A DNA stretch of 5,165 nt from Gemmatimonadales bacterium UBA7889 (GTDB taxonomy: Bacteria; Gemmatimonadota; Gemmatimonadetes; Longimicrobiales; Gaopeijiaceae): contig DLRL01000108.1 in the NCBI GenBank assembly GCA_002501085.1, positions 1 to 5,165 of the forward strand, in the 5' to 3' direction. Shown one piece after another: positions 1-4,356 of the stretch. The stretch's first letter is position 1, and each line of letters opens with the position of its first letter. Under the pieces are notes generated by a model. It was not told where the DNA came from. It saw nothing but the letters and a program-made list of their open reading frames with translations, and made no database searches. The position numbers and the translations under genes were made by a program.

Positions 1-378
1 GACGTTATTGCGACAGACCATGCTCCCCACCATTACGATGAAAAGGAGTCAGCGTTCGAAGATGCTCCGAATGGTCTGGTCGGATTAGAAACAGCGGTCG
101 GGATCATCATGACAGACATCGTAAGTGAGGGAGTGATCGATATTGCGACTATGATCGACCGGATGAGTTGTGGGCCAGCTAGGGCATTTGGCCTCCCCGG
201 GGGCACACTATCTGAGGGTGCAGTAGGAGATATCACCGTGATCGATCCAAACCTAAGCTGGACTGTGGACCCAAACGTCTTCCGATCGAAGAGTCAAAAC
301 ACTCCCTTTACCGGGCGGGAACTTAAGGGAGCTCCCAACAGGACGATTGTGGGCGGTCGCACCGTCTGGACACGATGA
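1..378 (+). CDS. pyrC: Dihydroorotase, class I (C-terminal part, 5' end outside window)
   Basis: Third step of pyrimidine synthesis: reversible cyclisation of N-carbamoyl-aspartate to dihydroorotate, in the cytoplasm. Only the last 125 residues are present, open at the left edge. Visible residues 3-10 read IATDHAPH, the family motif whose Asp (residue 6 here) is the catalytic and metal-site aspartate. It is followed by the usual EKE and APNGLVGLETA stretch (residues 14-32), then GPARAFGLPG (58-67), the composite-domain segment GAVGDITVIDP (73-83), and a conserved end with KSQNTPFTGRELKG (97-110) and IVGGRTVW (116-123). This pattern fits the Bacillus-type class I enzyme rather than E. coli class II PyrC. 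In many bacteria pyrB lies just upstream, but that cannot be seen here. The stop TGA overlaps an ATG (ATGA, 375-378) that opens a small downstream frame. Product is near certain; the N-terminal metal-binding HxH motif is out of view. Confidence 0.95.
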   Translation, partial: DVIATDHAPHHYDEKESAFEDAPNGLVGLETAVGIIMTDIVSEGVIDIATMIDRMSCGPARAFGLPGGTLSEGAVGDITVIDPNLSWTVDPNVFRSKSQNTPFTGRELKGAPNRTIVGGRTVWTR

Positions 379-497
379 GGGGTGAGAAGCCTACTACATC
401 TTGGGATGAGCTTGAAATAGAGAAATCAGAGAAGCTGGGGAGGCTCCTTCATCTGCACCGTCTACCGTGCTTCTGTCGAGATCACTTCAAGAAGTGA
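375..497 (+). CDS. Possible 40-residue small protein coupled to pyrC
   Basis: I do not recognise this protein and am unsure it is real. The frame opens with ATG inside the pyrC stop (ATGA), the arrangement typical of translationally coupled genes, and runs 40 codons to TGA at 495-497. The product would be soluble and highly charged, with an acidic first half (WDELEIEKSEK) and a basic, Cys/His-containing end (LPCFCRDHFKK). It has no signal peptide or membrane segment. Its last 11 bases overlap the 3' end of rpsT on the opposite strand. A frame this long has a fair chance of arising at random at this base composition, so the ATGA overlap is the main support. It could instead be the non-coding trailer of pyrC. 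Confidence 0.25.
   Translation: MRGEKPTTSWDELEIEKSEKLGRLLHLHRLPCFCRDHFKK
482..497. repeat. Short inverted repeat at the convergent gene ends
   Basis: The sequence TCACTT-CAAG-AAGTGA forms a 6-bp stem with a 4-base loop. Its inner C and G can extend the stem but leave too small a loop. It covers the rpsT stop codon (minus strand) and the stop of the small frame after pyrC (plus strand). Outer CGAG (477-480) and CTCG (503-506) could add a second, interrupted stem. There is no T-tract on either side, so this is not a standard intrinsic terminator. It may be a weak bidirectional 3'-end structure or chance. Confidence 0.3.
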
Positions 498-744
498 GTG
501 ACCTCGTATGTTTTTCAAGCTGACTCTTCACTCGTGCAACACGGTTCGGATGGATGAGCCGCTTGGTCGCAGCTCGATCCAAGAGCTTAACTACACTACG
601 GAGCTGTTCCTGGGCATCTTTGGCGGAGGTGGTCGCACGGACTCCTTTTACAGCTGTGCGTATTTTGGCACGCTCCGACCGATTCCTCAGTCGAGCCTTG
701 CCACTCAACACCATCCGCTTTTTCGCACTCTTGATATTCGGCAT
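487..744 (-). CDS. rpsT: 30S ribosomal protein S20
   Basis: S20 is a small, basic, all-helical protein that binds 16S rRNA at the base of the 30S subunit early in assembly. The 85-residue product begins MPNIKSAKKR, the near-invariant S20 N-terminus. Other typical parts are the basic stretch KARLRNRSERAKIRTAVK (residues 16-33), KLLDRAATKRLIHPNRVAR (53-71) and the final KSQLEKHTRSL. Length matches the family (about 85-90). The open frame reaches an ATG at 774 that would add ten residues. I reject that start because the conserved MPNIKSA begins at 744 and has a good Shine-Dalgarno sequence (GAGGAA, 748-753). The gene is isolated, convergent with pyrC and divergent from the M50 protease gene. The leader can fold into two hairpins. 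S20 is autoregulated in E. coli, so leader control is plausible here but not shown. Confidence 0.97.
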   Translation of the reverse strand: MPNIKSAKKRMVLSGKARLRNRSERAKIRTAVKGVRATTSAKDAQEQLRSVVKLLDRAATKRLIHPNRVARVKSQLEKHTRSLTS

Positions 745-747
745 CTG

Positions 748-753
748 TTCCTC
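748..753 (-). promoter_or_regulatory. rpsT ribosome binding site
   Basis: Read on the minus strand, GAGGAA lies five bases (counted from GAGG) before the ATG at 744. It decides the rpsT start in favour of MPNIKSA over the upstream in-frame ATG at 774. The six bases before it complete the palindrome CCTCGAGG (750-757), which has no loop and so should not mask the site by itself. Confidence 0.75.
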
Positions 754-758
754 GAGGC

Positions 759-795
759 GGAATACGCCTTGCATTCCCTAGCGAGCAAAGCTAGG
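759..795 (-). promoter_or_regulatory. Tandem hairpins in the rpsT leader
   Basis: Two stem-loops abut on the strand that would be the rpsT mRNA. The upstream one (777-795) has a perfect 6-bp stem CCTAGC/GCTAGG with a 7-base loop. The downstream one (759-777) has a 7-bp stem GGAATGC/GTATTCC with a 5-base loop. One of its pairs is G.U on the rpsT strand but would be A-C on the other strand, so the fold favours the rpsT transcript. The second hairpin ends five bases before the Shine-Dalgarno sequence, a position suited to translational control. No transcription start is known. A weak promoter match (TTGATC at 811-816, 17-base spacer, TAGCTT at 788-793) would start RNA inside the upstream hairpin and exclude most of it. 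Function is inference only. Confidence 0.35.
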
Positions 796-846
796 AACGA
801 CTCGGGACAGGATCAACGGGCACTGAGCAGTTAGGTTACTCACGAC

Positions 847-1503
847 ATGCAAGCAATCCTTATTGTTACAGTACTCATTTTCTCAGTCGTCGTGCATGAG
901 GTCGCACATGCATGGCAGGCCCGCCGTGAAGGAGACGACACAGCGGAACGACTTGGCAGGATCACGCTGAATCCGATTTCTCACCTTGATCTAGTCGGCT
1001 CGTTCATTGTTCCGTTCGGGCTATACCTGTTGAACGTCGGGTTCCTGTTTGGTTGGGCAAAGCCAGTCCCCGTCAATCCATCCAAGTATCGAAGTCCCGT
1101 ATGGGGAGACATCAGAGTCTCTTTGGCTGGGATCGTATCCAATCTGGGGTTAGCCGTGCTCGCGACTCTTGGTGCGGCGGTAGTCCTCAAGGTGACAAGC
1201 TTAACCGGGTCACCTCCAAGTAGTCTTACCGGGACATTATTTGAGATGGCCTGGTATGGGATCCTAATAAATCTGGTGCTTGCCTTTTTTAACCTAATCC
1301 CGATCCCACCCTTGGACGGATCACACGTTCTTTTTCACGTACTTCCAAGGCCGGTCGCAGGTTGGTACGCCCAAGCGGGTCGCTATGGATTGCTTCTATT
1401 GATTCCCCTGCTTTACTTCCGTAGGGACCTCTTCACATACCTCATGTGGCCAGTGGAGTTCTTCTTGAACCAAGCTGACGTGTTCATCCGCTTATGGATC
1501 TGA
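847..1503 (+). CDS. Site-2 protease family protein (M50 membrane zinc metalloprotease)
   Basis: A polytopic integral membrane protease of the M50 (S2P) family that would cleave substrates within or near the membrane. The 218-residue product has the zinc-binding HEVAH motif at residues 17-21 inside the first hydrophobic segment. It also has FGWAKPVPVNP (68-78), typical of the short PDZ-less bacterial subgroup, SLAGIVSNL (92-100), and NLIPIPPLDGSHVL (149-162), where Asp157 should be the third zinc ligand. Hydrophobic segments lie near residues 1-17, 50-70, 92-117, 131-152 and 178-200. The active site appears complete. There is no PDZ domain, unlike RseP. The ATG at 847 is the first start after an in-frame stop at 832-834. 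It has no strong Shine-Dalgarno sequence (an AGG lies 11 bases away). It leads the scpA-scpB-rluB cluster. The substrate is unknown, and I give no symbol because the subgroup lacks a settled one. Confidence 0.93.
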   Translation: MQAILIVTVLIFSVVVHEVAHAWQARREGDDTAERLGRITLNPISHLDLVGSFIVPFGLYLLNVGFLFGWAKPVPVNPSKYRSPVWGDIRVSLAGIVSNLGLAVLATLGAAVVLKVTSLTGSPPSSLTGTLFEMAWYGILINLVLAFFNLIPIPPLDGSHVLFHVLPRPVAGWYAQAGRYGLLLLIPLLYFRRDLFTYLMWPVEFFLNQADVFIRLWI

Positions 1504-1512
1504 GATTCGCCG

Positions 1513-1518
1513 AAGGTG
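1513..1518 (+). promoter_or_regulatory. Likely scpA ribosome binding site (supports GTG start at 1524)
   Basis: AAGGTG lies with its GG seven bases before GTG at 1524. No comparable site precedes the in-frame ATG at 1494. Starting at 1524 also puts about 13 residues before the conserved QGPLDLLLHL motif, close to the Bacillus ScpA arrangement. Confidence 0.5.
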
Positions 1519-1523
1519 CCATC

Positions 1524-2285
1524 GTGCGCGACGATTTTTTCCTTGTGGAGATTGAGCGTTTTCAGGGCCCGTTAGATCTACTGCTGCATCTGATTCGAAC
1601 CCAGGACATCGATGTATTTGATATTCCTGTGGCCCGGATTACCGACCAGTTTCTTAAGGCGATTGAAGGACTAGATGCGGAAGACTTAGACAGCGCTGGT
1701 GAATTCCTTGAAACGGCAGCGACACTCATACGGATTAAGGCCCAGATGCTCTTGCCCCGAGAGGGTGATGATGAGGACGAAGACCCAAGAGCAGAGCTGG
1801 TACGCAGGCTTCTTGAGTACGAGCAAATTCGGGAAATATCACAACGCATGAGAGCATCTGAGGCGGATCGCGGACGGCGTTTCTCAAAGGGATTTATCCC
1901 TGCTCGACCAAAGCTTCTTCATCAGGAGATGCCACTCGAGACAACATGGGCGGATGTTCTTAGTGCGGCGCTCGCTGTGGAGATGCCAACGCCCAGGCAA
2001 GGACTACATAGGGTCACTGCACGAACCATCTCTATGCAGGAAAAGGTCGTCTTAATTTTGGACCGACTGCAAGATCAATCCGGTATCGAATTTAGTCGCC
2101 TTCTAAGGGGTTTCGGAGACACCATGCATGGAGTCATGACTTTTCTAGCGGGCTTAGAACTCACACGTAGGCGCGTCCTTTTTCTAAGGCAATCCGAACC
2201 TTTTTCGGAGCTTTGGCTATACCGGCGTGAAGAGGATGGAGGTGAGGACAACACAGATGTCGGAGTCATAGAGGTTGATTCATGA
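1524..2285 (+). CDS. scpA: Segregation and condensation protein A (kleisin subunit of SMC-ScpAB)
   Basis: ScpA is the kleisin that bridges the SMC ATPase heads and binds ScpB, forming the condensin that organises and segregates the chromosome. From the GTG start the protein has 253 residues. The N-terminal SMC-neck-binding domain contains FQGPLDLLLHLI (residues 13-24), then IDVFDIPVARITDQFL (29-44) and the FLETAATLIRIKAQMLLP block (61-78), all strongly conserved. An acidic linker (GDDEDEDPRAE, 81-91) leads to LLEYEQIREI (96-105). The C-terminal winged-helix domain spans roughly 165-235, with FLAGLELTRRRV (207-218), followed by an acidic tail of about 20 residues. An in-frame ATG at 1494 would overlap the protease gene by 10 bases and give 263 residues. 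It lacks a Shine-Dalgarno sequence but could be used by coupling. The stop shares ATGA with scpB, so the two subunits are probably translated together. Family identity is firm; the start is uncertain. Confidence 0.95.
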   Translation: MRDDFFLVEIERFQGPLDLLLHLIRTQDIDVFDIPVARITDQFLKAIEGLDAEDLDSAGEFLETAATLIRIKAQMLLPREGDDEDEDPRAELVRRLLEYEQIREISQRMRASEADRGRRFSKGFIPARPKLLHQEMPLETTWADVLSAALAVEMPTPRQGLHRVTARTISMQEKVVLILDRLQDQSGIEFSRLLRGFGDTMHGVMTFLAGLELTRRRVLFLRQSEPFSELWLYRREEDGGEDNTDVGVIEVDS

Positions 2286-2938
2286 ATACACCCCAAATAG
2301 TTGAGGCTGTTTTATTCGCTTCGGACGCCCCTTTAACACCAGGTGAGATTGCTAGGGCAGATGAACGTTTGGATGAAGATCAAGTGGAAGAGGCGCTCCA
2401 AATGCTTAAGGCGGAGTACGAGGATGCACAGCGTGCTTTCCATCTGACTGAGATCGCCGAGGGTTACCAAATCCTCACGCGCCCAGAGTTTGCACCTTAT
2501 CTAGAACGTTTCGACAATGTCCCGAGGGCCAACCGACTTTCGGGGCCTTCACTAGAGACGCTTGCCATTATTGCCTACCGTCAACCGATTGGTCGGATAG
2601 AAATCGAGTATATCCGAGGTGTGAATTCTTCAGGGGTGATCCGCACCCTTCAGGATCGGAGCTTGATTGATATTGTCGGAAGAGGTGACGGCTTGGGTCG
2701 CCCTCTTCTATACGGGACTACACAACACTTTCAGGAACATTTTGGGTTCACCTCACTAGATGATCTTCCACGCCCTGATGAACTACCGATCATTCTCAAA
2801 GACCGGATGCCACTCCAGGAAGGTGAGGAGGACTTAGACGAGGAAGGAACTCCAGCGATGTCAGATTTGGGAGAAAGTTCTACAGAGGAACAACCTGATA
2901 ACTCTGTGAATGAATCTGCCCAAGACGTAGTGCTCTGA
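2282..2938 (+). CDS. scpB: Segregation and condensation protein B (ScpB)
   Basis: ScpB dimerises and binds the central part of ScpA, controlling the SMC ATPase in the bacterial condensin. The 218-residue protein has two winged-helix domains. The first covers about residues 1-80 and starts IVEAVLFASDAPLTPGEIA (6-24). The second contains the family signature RLSGPSLETLAIIAYRQPI (85-103), then RIEIEYIRGVNSSGVIRTL (105-123), GRGDGLGRPLLYGTT (133-147) and FQEHFGFTSLDDLP (150-163). After about residue 178 comes a 40-residue acidic, Ser-rich tail of low complexity that is probably disordered. ScpB tails vary in length between species. The ATG overlaps the scpA stop by four bases, and GAGG (2271-2274) lies seven bases upstream. 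This arrangement suits stoichiometric production of the pair. Identification is firm. Confidence 0.96.
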   Translation: MNTPQIVEAVLFASDAPLTPGEIARADERLDEDQVEEALQMLKAEYEDAQRAFHLTEIAEGYQILTRPEFAPYLERFDNVPRANRLSGPSLETLAIIAYRQPIGRIEIEYIRGVNSSGVIRTLQDRSLIDIVGRGDGLGRPLLYGTTQHFQEHFGFTSLDDLPRPDELPIILKDRMPLQEGEEDLDEEGTPAMSDLGESSTEEQPDNSVNESAQDVVL

Positions 2939-2945
2939 TAGCACG

Positions 2946-3680
2946 GTGACCGAAGGTATTCGCCTCCAGAAGTATATTTCCCGATGTGGCCGAGCTTCAC
3001 GTCGTGAGGCTGAGGTGTTGATGCTAGCTGGTCGAGTTCAGGTGAATGGAGAATTAGTCTCTGAACTGGGAACGCGGATAATCCCAGGGCAAGATACCGT
3101 CCAGGTAGACGGTGATGTGCTGGAACTCACCGCGTTACAGTGGATTGCTTTCCATAAACCTACTGGGGTACTGACGACGCGTAGGGACCCACATGGTGGA
3201 CGCACCATCTATGATGTGCTTCCGGAGGAGTGCTCAGCGTTGCGTTACGTGGGGCGCTTAGATCGAGAGAGCGAAGGACTCTTGATTCTGACTAATGATG
3301 GTGACGTAGCTCACGGCATTCAGCATCCAAGTCGACAGGTCGAGCGAGTCTATAGAGTGGTTGTAACGGGTACGTTAGTTCGATCTGAATGTACTGCGTT
3401 ACTTCGAGGGGTAGAGCTAGAAGATGGAGTGGCGAGAGTCAATTCAGTCCATGTGCTGAATAAAGATGAGTTTAGCACAACCATCGAGGTGGTTCTAACT
3501 GAGGGTCGAAAACGCGAGGTGCGACGGATGATGAATGCTATTGGCCACGGAGTCCTAAGGCTTGTGAGGATCCGTTTTGGGCCGGTGAAGCTTGGAGAAC
3601 TGCCGGTAGGGGAGTGGAGAAATTTGGATGAATCCGAGAAGAACTCTCTGAGAACCCTAGCAGAAAGAGGTGAGAGTTAA
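2946..3680 (+). CDS. rluB: 23S rRNA pseudouridine synthase, RluB/RsuA family
   Basis: This enzyme isomerises a specific uridine to pseudouridine. Family context and its place after scpAB point to 23S rRNA (the RluB position, 2605 in E. coli numbering). The exact target is inferred, and RluE/RluF or RsuA-like specificity cannot be excluded. The 244-residue protein has an N-terminal S4 RNA-binding domain (about 5-60, with LQKYISRCGRASRREAE at 7-23). A catalytic domain follows with FHKPTGVLTT (69-78), YVGRLDRESEGLLILTNDGD (101-120, catalytic Asp106), ERVYRVVV (133-140) and GRKREVRRM (187-195). Start is GTG at 2946. An in-frame stop lies at 2928-2930 and no other start comes between. There is no visible Shine-Dalgarno sequence, but the scpB stop is only 7 bases upstream, so translation probably depends on re-initiation. 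A tRNA gene follows after 15 bases. Confidence 0.93.
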   Translation: MTEGIRLQKYISRCGRASRREAEVLMLAGRVQVNGELVSELGTRIIPGQDTVQVDGDVLELTALQWIAFHKPTGVLTTRRDPHGGRTIYDVLPEECSALRYVGRLDRESEGLLILTNDGDVAHGIQHPSRQVERVYRVVVTGTLVRSECTALLRGVELEDGVARVNSVHVLNKDEFSTTIEVVLTEGRKREVRRMMNAIGHGVLRLVRIRFGPVKLGELPVGEWRNLDESEKNSLRTLAERGES

Positions 3681-3695
3681 TCACTTGTAGCGAAC

Positions 3696-3769
3696 GGGCC
3701 CGTAGCTCAGTTGGTTAGAGCATCCGACTCATAATCGGCAGGTCGAAGGTTCAAGTCCTTCCGGGCCCA
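3696..3769 (+). tRNA. tRNA-Met (CAU anticodon, probably elongator)
   Basis: A full cloverleaf can be drawn: acceptor GGGCCCG/CGGGCCC (3696-3702 with 3762-3768), D arm GCTC/GAGC with loop AGTTGGTTA, anticodon stem 3723-3727 with 3735-3739, loop CTCATAA with anticodon CAT at 3730-3732, variable loop AGGTC, and T arm GAAGG/CCTTC with TTCAAGT. The discriminator is A (3769). CCA is not encoded (the next bases are CTC), so it must be added by CCA transferase. The first acceptor pair is G-C, so this is not an initiator of the usual mismatched kind. A CAU anticodon can also belong to Ile2, which carries lysidine at C34. The GGGCCCG acceptor and overall sequence fit elongator Met better, but this is not decisive. 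One oddity is that the first anticodon-stem pair (27-43) is a T-C mismatch. The gene is probably cotranscribed with rluB. Confidence 0.93.
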
Positions 3770-3795
3770 CTCGAAAAGAATCTTGTAATTACTGG

Positions 3796-3828
3796 CCTCC
3801 TGGGGTATTTCCTCAGGAGGTTTGTACA
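3796..3828 (+). terminator. Intrinsic terminator after the tRNA
   Basis: A strong hairpin has stem CCTCCTGGGG (3796-3805) pairing with CCTCAGGAGG (3811-3820), 10 bp with one G.U pair, and loop TATTT. A short, interrupted T-rich run (TTTGTACATT) follows on the plus strand. Nothing T-rich follows on the minus strand, so it mainly serves the rightward operon and tRNA. Its place between convergent genes means it could also slow leftward transcription past the GGQ-protein gene. Confidence 0.75.
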
Positions 3829-3861
3829 TTCCTGTCTCGGATGGAATCTATTTGGTAGGCG

Positions 3862-4233
3862 CTATTCCAAGTCCGCATCGGGCTTTTTACGAAGCTTTTT
3901 GGTTTGACTACGCTGTCGTTTACGCTCGAGCCGCTTCTTTTTTTCTCGCTTAGGGATGATGGTTCGGTGACGGGGTTCTGGCATCTTGTTATGAGCTTTG
4001 AGTTTTTCTCGTAGACGATTAATTGCTAAATGTCGGTTCCGAAGCTGACTCCTCTCATCGCGAGCTACTGAGCTAATTCCGGTTGCTAGGTGTACAATTC
4101 TGACAGCAGTCTCCGTCTTATTTTGGTGCTGCCCTCCTGGCCCACCGGCGCGAAATGTCTCCACCCGACACTGTGCGAGTAGGGCCTCATCAGACTTCGG
4201 GACCGTGATTTTTGCAGGGATTTGCTTGTCCAT
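3862..4233 (-). CDS. Peptide chain release factor-like protein (GGQ domain, probable ribosome rescue)
   Basis: A 123-residue protein made of the catalytic domain of class I release factors plus a basic tail. It is likely to hydrolyse peptidyl-tRNA on stalled ribosomes. Residues 27-40 read FRAGGPGGQHQNKT, with the catalytic GGQ at 33-35, followed by AVRIVHLATGISSVARDERSQ (43-63) and RNRHLAINRLREKL (65-78). It lacks the codon-recognition domain of RF1/RF2, so it cannot read stop codons. The C-terminal part (about 91-117) is extremely Lys/Arg-rich, as in ArfB (YaeJ) and mitochondrial ICT1 and MTRFR (C12orf65), whose basic tails contact the ribosome. The KREKKKRLERKRQR segment looks most like MTRFR. 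I withhold arfB because the subfamily is unclear. The ATG at 4233 has AGG directly against it and a TATAAT three bases upstream, so the message may have almost no leader. The gene stands alone, divergent from the AI-2E family gene. Confidence 0.88.
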   Translation of the reverse strand: MDKQIPAKITVPKSDEALLAQCRVETFRAGGPGGQHQNKTETAVRIVHLATGISSVARDERSQLRNRHLAINRLREKLKAHNKMPEPRHRTIIPKREKKKRLERKRQRSQTKKLRKKPDADLE

Positions 4234-4236
4234 CCT

Positions 4237-4242
4237 ATTATA
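4237..4242 (-). promoter_or_regulatory. Perfect -10 hexamer (TATAAT) before the GGQ-protein gene
   Basis: Read leftward, TATAAT ends three bases before the ATG at 4233. No -35 match appears 15-18 bases upstream and there is no TGn extension. With usual spacing, transcription would begin at about the start codon, giving a leaderless message or one lacking this ATG. It may be a real leaderless promoter or a chance A/T-rich match. Confidence 0.35.
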
Positions 4243-4356
4243 CTTGTAGCTGATTAACCTGAGAGAACTGAGATAGCATGGTACCGATCCCTCTTTATTG
4301 GATATCTTTGATACGCGTCCTGCCCTCGACGTTGTGCTAGATATACCTTATCGATC

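Noticed and set aside
429..474. AGAAGC (430-435) ... GCTTCT (469-474) pairing around a GCAC/GTGC mini-stem, considered as an rpsT terminator
   Set aside because: The stems are short, the loop is large, and there is no T-tract after it on the minus strand.
745..774. Ten-residue N-terminal extension of S20 from ATG at 774
   Set aside because: S20 begins MPNIKSA almost universally, and GAGGAA is placed correctly for the ATG at 744; the extension reads through the leader hairpin.
788..816. Possible rpsT promoter TTGATC / 17 bases / TAGCTT on the minus strand
   Set aside because: The -10 matches only half the consensus and would place the start inside the leader hairpin; too weak to annotate.
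508..834. Rightward open frames of 108 and 75 codons (508-834, 554-781) opposite rpsT
   Set aside because: They are antisense shadows of rpsT, whose product is unmistakably S20; the translations show no family resemblance.
981..1190. Leftward open frame of 69 codons inside the M50 protease gene
   Set aside because: It is a shadow of a well-conserved coding frame, with no start signals of its own.
1562..1849. Leftward Ser-rich open frame of 95 codons inside scpA, with similar ones at 2075-2296 and 2731-3000
   Set aside because: Ser/Arg-rich composition is typical of antisense frames over acidic coding sequence; the sense frames are firm ScpA, ScpB and RluB.
4301..4345. TTGATA (4308-4313) as the -35 of a promoter for the AI-2E family gene
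   Set aside because: No acceptable -10 lies 16-18 bases downstream; TAGATA at 4338 is 24 bases away.
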